Notes under the pieces: model-generated
Seen by the model: the letters and a program-made list of their open reading frames with translations, nothing else
The model's database searches: none
What the model was told of the DNA's origin: nothing
Position numbers and translations under genes: made by a program
Origin: Alistipes sp.
GTDB lineage: Bacteria; Bacteroidota; Bacteroidia; Bacteroidales; Rikenellaceae
Assembly: GCA_017532885.1 (NCBI GenBank)
Contig: JAFXIS010000078.1
Location: forward strand, 1-64,000
Direction of reading: 5' to 3'
Length of the DNA: 64,000 nucleotides
Shown: one piece after another, positions 24,919 to 33,443 of the stretch
How the letters are laid out: every line of letters begins with the position of its first letter
How positions within the stretch are numbered: position 1 is the first letter of the stretch

Positions 24919-27900
24919 ATGAAGAGATATTGTATATATCTATTTGCGGGACTGTTCAGCCTTTGGGCTGAACAGTCTGCTGCAAAAATAGTTTGGCAAA
25001 TCGGTGCTTCGGATGACTCTGCCAGGGAGTTTGCTTTGGCTCCGGCAGGTTATGAGAGGTTCTCATCCGGAGATTTCGGGTGGGAGGATAAGTTCTATCT
25101 TGTAGGTCACTCCGATTTTGCAACCGATATGCCATATATAATGCCCGGGCCTGCCGATTTTTGGGCAGGAACGAGCTGGACGGCGGGCATTAGAACGCAT
25201 ACATTCAATATCTTCTTCAATCTGGCAAAGAAGGGTGCTTGTGACAAGTGGCGCTTGTTGATTGATTTTGTTGATGCACATGCCGAGAGAGCACCATTGC
25301 TAAAGATTATTGTTAATGGCAAATCGCATCTCTGTCGTGTGGCGAATGGAGGTGGCGATAGCGCGTTGTTGGGCGACTACACGAAGGCGCGACATCCTCA
25401 AATCGAGTTGTGGATAGATGATTCCCTTATCGAGAAGGGGCATAATAGCATTACGATAACTCCAATCGAGGGCTCTTGGGCGGTGCTGGATTGCATAGCT
25501 TTATATGGACCGGATTCAGCAGCGGTAAAACTTGAACATGGCAATGCCTATCTGCGAGGAGTTAAGGCGGCGGATTATTTGATAGACGAGGGGCGTGTGC
25601 AGCCGCTTTTGGTCGATGTCGAGCATCTCGCTGGCACTCCGCAGTTGGAGGTACGGCTGGACGATAATACGATTTTTACAAAGCGCTTGGAGCGAGGCTC
25701 ATATTCGCTTGAAGTGCCTATGCCACGCGTAAAGACGCAGCGTAAAAGCCGTTATGCAATATACGCCGATGGCGAGTTGTTGCAAGAGGGTAAGGTGATT
25801 CGTTCGCCATTGTCGATGACGGCAACACCTGCCGACTATGTAGATACACATATGGGAAGTGCGCACTCGCGATGGATGCTTGCTCCGGGGCCATGGATGC
25901 CGTTTAGCATGGTTAAACTCTCGCCCGATAATCAAAATAGCGGCTGGCAAGCGGGTTATGAGCCTTCGATAGAGAGTGTTGCTACATTCAGCCATATTCA
26001 CGAGTGGACAATGGCGGGATTGGGTACAATGCCCGTATGTGGCGATTTGCATATTCGGGAGGGCGACCAATCGAATCTTCTTTCAGGCAGTGGTTATCGC
26101 TCAACGATAGATAAATCGTCGGAAGTGAGCAAGGTCGGCTATTATAGGGTCAATCTGACCGATTATGATATAATTGCCGAGCTTACATCTACCACGAGAT
26201 GTGGTTTTCAGCGATACACCTATCCTTCGGGTGTGCATGGTAGAGTGATGATAGATTTGAAAATCCCGTGCGAATATGATTATCATATCGAGGAGTGTCA
26301 AATAACCAAAGTAGGTGCGCGACGCATCGAGGGGTATTGCCGCCAGGAGATTCCCCGTGTGTGGTCGGATGATGCCGACCAGCACTATACCTTGTGGTTT
26401 GTGTTGGAGTTCGACCGAGATATTGCCTCGTTTGGAGGGTGGAGCGGTAGCGAGATATGGCGCGCTGATAGTCGAAAAAGTAAAAATCCCGATGATTTCG
26501 GTTGCTGGGTGGAGTTTGCCGCTGCGCAAAAGAATGTCGTGCAGCTACGCTCGGCAATATCGTATGTCGATATGGAGGGCGCTCGTCGCAACTTGCAGGA
26601 GGAGGTTGTAAAACCCCATGGGTGGAACTTCGATTCGGTGCGTGAGGCAAATGTGCAGGCGTGGAACGATTTGCTTGCGCGTGTAGTTGTTACATCGGAT
26701 GATAGGGCGGAAAAGCGGCGCTTTTATACAAACCTTTATCGCTCGTTCTGTCGCAATACATTTAGTGATGTAGATGGCCGTTGGCGCGATGCGACCGACG
26801 ATATTCAGCAATTCAGCGAACGGGATGGCGTTGCTTTGGGATGCGATGCTTTTTGGAATACCTTCTGGAATCTCAACCAATTATGGAATTTGCTAACTCC
26901 GGAGTGGAGTTCTCGCTGGGTGCGCTCGCAACTCGCAATGTATGATGCCGACGGCTATTTGGCAAAGGGCCCTGCCGGCATGAAGTATATCCCTGTCATG
27001 GTTGCCGAGCATGAAATTGCATTGATGACGGGTGCTTGGCAGATGGGTATTCGTGACTTTGATGTAGAAAAGGTTTTGCAGGCGGCATGCAAGATGCAGA
27101 CTTCGGCTCCAAGCCGAGTCGGGCGAGGTTTTGCCGGCAATAGAGATATAAAACCCTATATGGATTACGGCTATGTGCCTGCCGACAAGGGGCGTTTCTC
27201 GAATAGTCTGGAGTATGCCTACGATGATTGGTGCGTGTCGGAGTTGGCGGCAGCTGTGGGGCAGGATTCAATAGCTCAGTACTTCGCTAATCGTGCTGAG
27301 GGTTGGCGCAAGGTTATAGACAAGGAGAGCGGTTATGCCCGCTTACGATATAGCGATGACAGTTGGGAGGAGAATTTTGACCCGTTTAGGTCGGGAGCGA
27401 ATCACCATTATGTCGAGGGTAATGCTTGGCAATTGACCTACTTTGTACCTCAGAATATCTCAGCACTTGTCGAGTTAATAGGTCGGGAACGCTTCGTGGA
27501 GCGGTTGAATTGGGGCTTTGAGGTGAGCGAAAAATATCGTTACAATGCTCCGGGTGATAGATATTGGGATTTTCCGGTAGTACAGGGTAATCAGCAATCC
27601 ATGCACTTCGCCTTTTTGTTTAATTGGGCCGGGAAGCCATGGCTTACACAGAAGTGGAGTCGTTCTATCCTGGAGCGCTATTACGGCGATGGAGCCTCGA
27701 ATGCCTGGTTGGGAGATGAGGATCAGGGGCAGATGAGTGCTTGGATGGTTATGGCATCGATAGGTCTGTTTCAAACCGATGGAGGATGTTCGCGTGCGCC
27801 TATCTACGAAATCGGAAGCCCGAATTTTGAGCGCGTAGATATAAACCTCGCAAAAAGGTATGGGCGAGGAGAGCGATTGATAATTGAAGCGAAGGGCGCA

Positions 27901-28059
27901 TCGAGAAATAATAAATATGTGAAAGCTGCGACCTGGAATGGCCGACCGTTGAATTCATTTAGTATTTCGGCGGCGGAGTTGCTTAAGGGTGGAGAACTTA
28001 AGTTGGAGATGTCGTCGGAGCCGAATTATAAGTGGGGTATTGAGGAGTTAAACGATTAA
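24919..28059 (+). CDS. GH92 family exo-alpha-mannosidase with N-terminal beta-domain
   Basis: Calcium-dependent inverting exo-alpha-mannosidase family; known members cut alpha-1,2-, 1,3-, 1,4- or 1,6-mannosides. The 1046-residue precursor has a signal peptide (about 1-22), an additional N-terminal domain of about 170 residues resembling the C-terminal domain of family-4 polysaccharide lyases (FNLAKKGACDKWRLLIDF; WAVLDCIALYGPD), a linker domain, then GH92 from about residue 310: VDTHMGSAHSRWMLAPGPW, HIHEWTMAGLGT, EGNAWQLTYFVPQ and the signature GDEDQGQMSAW near 933-943. The canonical NDDxGQMSAW is here slightly altered. A perfect 12-bp hairpin lies within the signal-peptide codons. Confidence 0.93.
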   Translation: MKRYCIYLFAGLFSLWAEQSAAKIVWQIGASDDSAREFALAPAGYERFSSGDFGWEDKFYLVGHSDFATDMPYIMPGPADFWAGTSWTAGIRTHTFNIFFNLAKKGACDKWRLLIDFVDAHAERAPLLKIIVNGKSHLCRVANGGGDSALLGDYTKARHPQIELWIDDSLIEKGHNSITITPIEGSWAVLDCIALYGPDSAAVKLEHGNAYLRGVKAADYLIDEGRVQPLLVDVEHLAGTPQLEVRLDDNTIFTKRLERGSYSLEVPMPRVKTQRKSRYAIYADGELLQEGKVIRSPLSMTATPADYVDTHMGSAHSRWMLAPGPWMPFSMVKLSPDNQNSGWQAGYEPSIESVATFSHIHEWTMAGLGTMPVCGDLHIREGDQSNLLSGSGYRSTIDKSSEVSKVGYYRVNLTDYDIIAELTSTTRCGFQRYTYPSGVHGRVMIDLKIPCEYDYHIEECQITKVGARRIEGYCRQEIPRVWSDDADQHYTLWFVLEFDRDIASFGGWSGSEIWRADSRKSKNPDDFGCWVEFAAAQKNVVQLRSAISYVDMEGARRNLQEEVVKPHGWNFDSVREANVQAWNDLLARVVVTSDDRAEKRRFYTNLYRSFCRNTFSDVDGRWRDATDDIQQFSERDGVALGCDAFWNTFWNLNQLWNLLTPEWSSRWVRSQLAMYDADGYLAKGPAGMKYIPVMVAEHEIALMTGAWQMGIRDFDVEKVLQAACKMQTSAPSRVGRGFAGNRDIKPYMDYGYVPADKGRFSNSLEYAYDDWCVSELAAAVGQDSIAQYFANRAEGWRKVIDKESGYARLRYSDDSWEENFDPFRSGANHHYVEGNAWQLTYFVPQNISALVELIGRERFVERLNWGFEVSEKYRYNAPGDRYWDFPVVQGNQQSMHFAFLFNWAGKPWLTQKWSRSILERYYGDGASNAWLGDEDQGQMSAWMVMASIGLFQTDGGCSRAPIYEIGSPNFERVDINLAKRYGRGERLIIEAKGASRNNKYVKAATWNGRPLNSFSISAAELLKGGELKLEMSSEPNYKWGIEELND
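24950..24977 (+). promoter_or_regulatory. Strong hairpin in the first codons of the GH92 gene
   Basis: GACTGTTCAGCC pairs perfectly with GGCTGAACAGTC around a TTTG loop, 31 bases after the ATG and inside the signal-peptide codons. No T run follows, so it is not a standard terminator. It could affect translation or mark an RNA processing/stability boundary in the operon. Confidence 0.5.
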
Positions 28060-28071
28060 AGAGTAGAAGAT

Positions 28072-29115
28072 ATGAAAAAAGTGGGAGTTTTGCTGTGTTT
28101 GATAGTCGTAGCTGTGGCAGGTTTAACCGTTATGGCTCAATCTCAAAGACCGAATGCCCGATTAATTGTTTCGGGAGTAGAGTGGCATGATACCGATGGC
28201 AATCGCATCAATGCCCATGGCGGAGGCGTGATGTTTCATAAAGGTCGCTACTATTGGTATGGCGAGTGTAAGAGCGACTCGACATATTGGAATCCAAATG
28301 TCCCCGGGTGGGAGTGCTACCGCACAGAAGCGGGAGGCGTGAACTGCTACTCGTCGAAGGATTTGGTGCATTGGCGATATGAGGGTGTTGTGCTGAAGCC
28401 CGAAATGGAGAATCGTAGCTCGGATTTGCATTGGTCGAAGGTCTTGGAACGCCCGAAGGTTATCTATAACGAAAAGACCAAGAAATTTGTCATGTGGCTG
28501 CATGTCGATAGCGACGATTATAATTATGCCTGCGCCGGTGTGGCTGTGAGCGATAGCCCTACCGGAGATTTTAAGTATTTGGGCGCAATGCACCCAAATG
28601 GGCAGATAAGTCGCGATATGACACTCTTTAAGGATGATGACGGCAAAGCCTATTTGCTATATTCTTCGGAGGGTAATGCAACCTTGTATATCAGTCTATT
28701 GACAGATGATTATTTGGCGCATAGCGGTACATTTACCCGCAACTTCGTCGGTAAGAGCCGCGAGGCTCCGGCAATATGCAAGCGCGGCGGCAAGTACTAT
28801 ATCATATCGTCGGGATGTACAGGTTGGAGTCCTAATAAAGCGGAATATGCCGTAGCTGACAATGTATTGGGTCCTTGGACGCGAATCGGGAATCCATGTG
28901 TCGGTGAGGATGCCGATAAGACTTTCTATGGCCAAAGTACATTTATCCTCCCTATTCAGGGGTATAAGGATGCTTATATGGCGATGTTTGACAAATGGAA
29001 TAAAACCGATTTAATCAACTCTACATATATCTGGCTACCTATCGAGTTCGACGATAATGGTGGGATGATTATTCGTTGGCGTGATAGCTGGGATATTAAA
29101 AACGAGTGGAAATAG
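28072..29115 (+). CDS. GH43-like exported glycosidase
   Basis: A 347-residue exported enzyme (signal peptide ending VMAQ, about 23) with a five-bladed-propeller signature: INAHGGGVMFHKGRYYWYGE, VNCYSSKDLVHWRYEGVVL, LERPKVIYNEKTKKFVMW, SRDMTLFKDDDGKAYLLYS and SREAPAICKRGGKYYIISS, the last containing the Glu of the acid region. The segment AHGGG stands where most GH43 enzymes carry their general-base Asp, a feature shared with the subfamilies that hold exo-beta-1,3-galactosidases and beta-galactofuranosidases. I therefore expect a galactoside rather than a xylan or arabinan substrate, but the subfamily needs a proper search. It follows GH92 by 12 bases. Confidence 0.8.
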   Translation: MKKVGVLLCLIVVAVAGLTVMAQSQRPNARLIVSGVEWHDTDGNRINAHGGGVMFHKGRYYWYGECKSDSTYWNPNVPGWECYRTEAGGVNCYSSKDLVHWRYEGVVLKPEMENRSSDLHWSKVLERPKVIYNEKTKKFVMWLHVDSDDYNYACAGVAVSDSPTGDFKYLGAMHPNGQISRDMTLFKDDDGKAYLLYSSEGNATLYISLLTDDYLAHSGTFTRNFVGKSREAPAICKRGGKYYIISSGCTGWSPNKAEYAVADNVLGPWTRIGNPCVGEDADKTFYGQSTFILPIQGYKDAYMAMFDKWNKTDLINSTYIWLPIEFDDNGGMIIRWRDSWDIKNEWK

Positions 29116-29129
29116 CGACTTAGGCGCGT

Positions 29130-31220
29130 ATGATTTGGTGGCGACGATGGGTGTTATGCGTGACTATGCTGTTCATGCTCCCGTGTTGGGTGCATGCCGA
29201 TATCGTTTTGCCCCGAACTCCCCGTTGGAGTGTTAAACTTGATAGCAAAAAGGGCTATGTGAATTGCCTGTTTGATGATAGCGTAGCTATTCGGGATGTC
29301 TATTGTCGGGTAAAGGTTGATGATAGGTGGATTTTATCGTCAGATTATGCAAAGGCCTCCATGCGTAAGAGGGCTTTTAGTGATGAGTTGGGTCGAGGTG
29401 TAAGCTACGATATACGCTATACCGATAAAGGCGATAGGCCCGTTATGCGCCAAGTCATCAGATGCTATGATTCGTTGCCGGTGTTTACGGTGAGTGTTAC
29501 ACTCGAAGCCAAAGATTCGCTGCGAAGTAATTATATGTCGCCTTTGTGTAGCGATGAGGTAAATAAGTTTTTGCCAACCGATGATAGTAATCGAGCATTG
29601 CGTATACCCTTCGATAACGATAATTTCGTACATTATCTCTCCTCGCCTGCTCCCGTAGAAGATTTATCATTCGAGGCTACGGCAATATTCAACGGAGTGT
29701 CACGACGCGGAATGGTGATTGGTTCGATTGAACATCATACATGGAAAACAGGCATAGCTTATAGCCTTACGGCAGATGGCTCGATAGACTCGTTGGCTTG
29801 CTTCGGTGGCGTTACACATCCTCTTACGCGCGATGTGTGGCGTAAAGATAGCCGTAGGGTAATACCTCACGGCTCGATTGATGGTATGCAGATATCTTCG
29901 CCGAGAGTGCTTGTGGGTATGTTCGATGATTGGCGCGAGGGTATGGAGTGCTATGGCTGGGCAAATGCGGTTATTTCGCCACCTCGGAAATGGAACGGAG
30001 GCACGCCGTTTGGCTGGAATAGTTGGGCTGCGTTGGAGAAACGATTGAATTATGAGGGTGCAGTAAGTGTTGCAGAGTTTATTCATGAGGAGCTGCAAAC
30101 GCGCGGTTTTTCGAATGACGATACTCTCTATATAGGTCTTGACTCTTATTGGGCAAATCTCTCAGAGGGGCAATTATCTGATTTTGTTCGTCGCTGCCAT
30201 GCAATGGGACTTAAGGCGGGTATCTATTGGTGCCCGTTCTCGGATTGGGTGGGAAATCCTAATGCCGAGGTCGAAGGAAGTGGTGGCAAATGGCATTATC
30301 GCGATATATATTTGCGTTCACGAGGAGTGCCGCGTCGTATCGAGTCGTTAGCGGTGGATCCTACGCACGAAGGAACAAAGATGCGAATGAACTATTTTGT
30401 TGAGAAATTCCGCAGGCTCGGCTTCTCGTATATAAAGCTTGATTTTATCAATAATGGTGCGTTAGAGGCGGATTCTTTCTTTGAGAAGGGTATTACAACA
30501 GGCATACAGGCATATAATCATGGAATGAATTATCTCAGTGAGTTATGTGGCGATGATTTCTTTCTGGCCCTCTCGATAGCTCCCGTTTTCCCTGCTCAAT
30601 ATGGCAATTCGCGCCGCATAAGTTGTGATACTTGGGGTGCGATGTCGGAACGCGACTGGGGCTCTACGGGTTATATGCTTAACAGCCTTTCGTTTGGCTG
30701 GTGGTTGGATAGGGTTTATAACTATAACGATGCCGACCATATTCTGCTCTATAAACCCGAGGAGGCGGAACTTTTTGAGGTGGGGGCCAATCGCGCCCGC
30801 GTAACATCGGCCGTTATTACGGGCATGTATATGTTGGGCGATAACTTCAGCGATAGAGGATGGTTGCCATCTGATGGAGAGGCACGCCGCCGAGCTTTGG
30901 AGGTTGTTACCAACTCCGAAGTGAATGACATTGCGCGTATCGGGCGCTCGTTCCGCCCACTTGAGGGGTATACAGCATATGATGCCTCTAAGGCAGAGAG
31001 AGCCTTTATCCTGAATTATGAAGGCACGACTTATCTCGCGCTATTTAATTTCGAATCCCGGTCGCAGTCGGGCTCTATTGAGGTGGCTCGTATGGGGTTA
31101 CCTTCGGGGGCATATAAGGCGGTGGAATTATGGCGTGGTGTGACACATGATTTTGAAAATGTATTGCATTACGAAATTCCACAACGCGATGTGCTGTTGT
31201 ATCGTATTGAAAAACAATAA
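29130..31220 (+). CDS. Clan GH-D glycosidase, alpha-galactosidase-like (GH27/GH36 type)
   Basis: A 696-residue exported protein (signal peptide ending VHAD, about 24). The central TIM-barrel has clan GH-D features: PFGWNSWAALEKRLNYEGA near residue 290, YIGLDSYWANL, LKAGIYWCPFSDWVG and YIKLDFINNGALE near residue 437, whose Asp is the expected nucleophile. SCDTWGAMSERDWG near residue 505 should carry the acid/base Asp. A beta-rich N-terminal domain and a C-terminal greek-key domain flank it. Family placement between GH27 and GH36 is uncertain, and an alpha-galactosidase or related alpha-glycosidase activity is inferred. It lies 14 bases after the GH43-like gene in the same operon. Confidence 0.75.
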   Translation: MIWWRRWVLCVTMLFMLPCWVHADIVLPRTPRWSVKLDSKKGYVNCLFDDSVAIRDVYCRVKVDDRWILSSDYAKASMRKRAFSDELGRGVSYDIRYTDKGDRPVMRQVIRCYDSLPVFTVSVTLEAKDSLRSNYMSPLCSDEVNKFLPTDDSNRALRIPFDNDNFVHYLSSPAPVEDLSFEATAIFNGVSRRGMVIGSIEHHTWKTGIAYSLTADGSIDSLACFGGVTHPLTRDVWRKDSRRVIPHGSIDGMQISSPRVLVGMFDDWREGMECYGWANAVISPPRKWNGGTPFGWNSWAALEKRLNYEGAVSVAEFIHEELQTRGFSNDDTLYIGLDSYWANLSEGQLSDFVRRCHAMGLKAGIYWCPFSDWVGNPNAEVEGSGGKWHYRDIYLRSRGVPRRIESLAVDPTHEGTKMRMNYFVEKFRRLGFSYIKLDFINNGALEADSFFEKGITTGIQAYNHGMNYLSELCGDDFFLALSIAPVFPAQYGNSRRISCDTWGAMSERDWGSTGYMLNSLSFGWWLDRVYNYNDADHILLYKPEEAELFEVGANRARVTSAVITGMYMLGDNFSDRGWLPSDGEARRRALEVVTNSEVNDIARIGRSFRPLEGYTAYDASKAERAFILNYEGTTYLALFNFESRSQSGSIEVARMGLPSGAYKAVELWRGVTHDFENVLHYEIPQRDVLLYRIEKQ

Positions 31221-31231
31221 AATTAAGTGAT

Positions 31232-33442
31232 ATGAAGACGGTTAAACTACTTTGCACACTTGTGTGTGCGTTATTTTCGGTAGAGGTTGTAATGGGGCAG
31301 ACTCCTAATCTTATAACCGTAGAAACAGATAATCAAATGATGGTTTTTGTGGCTCGTCAGGGTGGAAAAATTGCATTTTGTTATTGGGGCGAGAAGATGA
31401 ACGGCGTGGAGTCGTTCCTCGCTACGCCTGTGGAGGATGGTTCGGAGAAGAGCGATATGGTTGCTCCGCAGCTTTATCCGGCATATGGAGGCAGGGAGTA
31501 TTTGGAGTCGGCATTGAAGTTGGTGCATGGCGATGGGGTGCATACCACCGAATTGGTCTTTCGTGCAGTAAATAGCGAAGCGATAGATTCCAATACTACA
31601 AAGACGACGATATCTCTCAGCGATAAAATTTATCCCGTAAATGTGGATATATGCTTTTTGGCATACAGCGCCGAGAATGTGATATGTCAGTGGGTGGAGA
31701 TTTCTCATAATGAGAAGAAGGGCATTGCCGTCGAGAGCATCGCATCGACATATATCCCTCTGCTGGCAGAGAAATATTATTTAACGCACTTTAATGGAAC
31801 TTGGTCGCATGAGTTGCAGCGCGAGGAGGAGTGCCTGACGCATGGAATCAAGGTTGTGGAGTCGAAAAAAGGTGTGCGTACAACGCAGTCGGAGAGCCCG
31901 ATGTTCCTGCTTTCGCTCGATACTCCGATGCAGGAGCGTGCCGGCGAGGTTTATGCCGGAGCTTTGGCATGGTCGGGAAACTATCGTTTGGCATTCGAGG
32001 TTGATGAGTGTAACCGCCTGCATATTCTTGGCGGTATGAATCCATTTGCCTCGACGATACACCTGCCTGTCGGGAAACGGTTCTCCTCTCCGAAAATGGT
32101 GCTGTCGTATAACTCTTCGGGTGTAGGGCAGTTAAGTCGCAATTTGCATGATTGGAGTCGAAAATACTCGTTGGCACATGGCTCGGTGGAGCGCCCTGTG
32201 GTGTTGAATAGCTGGGAGGGGGCATACTTCTCGTTCGACGAAAAGACGCTTACCGATATGATGGATAAGGGCGCGGAAACGGGTATCGAAATGTTTGTTT
32301 TGGATGACGGTTGGTTTGGAAATACCTTTCCGCGCAATGGCGACAATGCCGGCTTGGGCGATTGGCAGGTGAATGAGCAGAAACTACCGCGCGGAATAGG
32401 CTATCTTGCCGATTATGCTGTGTCGAAGGGGATGAAATTCGGCATTTGGATAGAGCCGGAGATGGTGAATCCCGAGAGTGAATTGGCACATAAGCATCCG
32501 GAGTGGATTGTGGGTAGCGGTGAGCGAGAAAAAACACCTATCCGTAATCAGTGGCTACTCGATTTGTCAAATCCCGAGGTGCAGGATTTTGTCGTAAAGA
32601 CCTTTGATGATGTGATGGCGATGTCGCCAAATATCTCGTATGTTAAGTGGGACGCTAATCGTCATGTCGAGAACTTTGGCTCGACATATCTTGATGGCAA
32701 GAGTCAAAGCCACTTCTGGTATGAGTATGTTCAAGGGTTATACTCTACATATGAGCGTATTCGTGCCACATATCCCGATGTGCAGTTGCAACTCTGTTCG
32801 TCGGGTAGTGGTCGCCTGGATTTTGGAGCGCTGAAGTATCATGACGAGTTCTGGACAAGTGATAATACTAATGCTCTGGATAGAGTCTTTATCCAATATG
32901 GCGCAAGCCTGTTTTATCCGGCAATGGCAATGGCGGCACATATCTCAACAAGCCCAAATCATCAGACAGGTCAGCAGATACCCCTTAAATTCAGAGTCGA
33001 TGTGGCAATGGCAGGCCGTTTGGGTATGGAGTTGCAACCTAAAGATTTGCAAGGAGAGGATTATGAGTTTGTAAAACAAGCTATTGCCACATATAAGGAT
33101 ATTCGTCAGATTGTCCATTTGGGGGATTTATATCGTTTGATTTCGCCTTACGATGCCGATGGCTGGGCTTCGCAAATGTATGTTACGAAGGATAAAAAAC
33201 AGGCTGTGTGCTTCGCTTATAGTCTGAAGTATCATGGCCGAACGGTGCATTTTAAGTCTAAACTTGACGGCTTAGACCCTGAGCGCAAATATCGTGTCGA
33301 GGAGATTAATCGTGGTCGTTGGTGGTATTATCACCGTAGCGGAGAGGTGTTTACGGGCGATTATTTAATGAAGGAGGGAGTGGATTTATCCATTACAAAT
33401 CCATTTGATAGTGCAGTGTTATTAATTACAGCCGTAGATTAA
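31232..33442 (+). CDS. GH36 alpha-galactosidase
   Basis: Retaining alpha-galactosidase that releases terminal alpha-galactose. The 736-residue precursor has a signal peptide (about 1-22, ending VVMGQ), the GH36 N-terminal beta-sandwich, and a catalytic barrel with FVLDDGWFGNTFPRNGDNAG, GIWIEPEMVNPESELAHKHP, SYVKWDANRHVENF (nucleophile Asp near 474) and WTSDNTNALDR (acid/base Asp near 546). These match classical GH36 enzymes closely. It may act in the periplasm since there is no lipobox. It sits between the clan GH-D gene and the GH38 gene, the latter starting two bases after its stop. Confidence 0.93.
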   Translation: MKTVKLLCTLVCALFSVEVVMGQTPNLITVETDNQMMVFVARQGGKIAFCYWGEKMNGVESFLATPVEDGSEKSDMVAPQLYPAYGGREYLESALKLVHGDGVHTTELVFRAVNSEAIDSNTTKTTISLSDKIYPVNVDICFLAYSAENVICQWVEISHNEKKGIAVESIASTYIPLLAEKYYLTHFNGTWSHELQREEECLTHGIKVVESKKGVRTTQSESPMFLLSLDTPMQERAGEVYAGALAWSGNYRLAFEVDECNRLHILGGMNPFASTIHLPVGKRFSSPKMVLSYNSSGVGQLSRNLHDWSRKYSLAHGSVERPVVLNSWEGAYFSFDEKTLTDMMDKGAETGIEMFVLDDGWFGNTFPRNGDNAGLGDWQVNEQKLPRGIGYLADYAVSKGMKFGIWIEPEMVNPESELAHKHPEWIVGSGEREKTPIRNQWLLDLSNPEVQDFVVKTFDDVMAMSPNISYVKWDANRHVENFGSTYLDGKSQSHFWYEYVQGLYSTYERIRATYPDVQLQLCSSGSGRLDFGALKYHDEFWTSDNTNALDRVFIQYGASLFYPAMAMAAHISTSPNHQTGQQIPLKFRVDVAMAGRLGMELQPKDLQGEDYEFVKQAIATYKDIRQIVHLGDLYRLISPYDADGWASQMYVTKDKKQAVCFAYSLKYHGRTVHFKSKLDGLDPERKYRVEEINRGRWWYYHRSGEVFTGDYLMKEGVDLSITNPFDSAVLLITAVD

Positions 33443-33443
33443 T

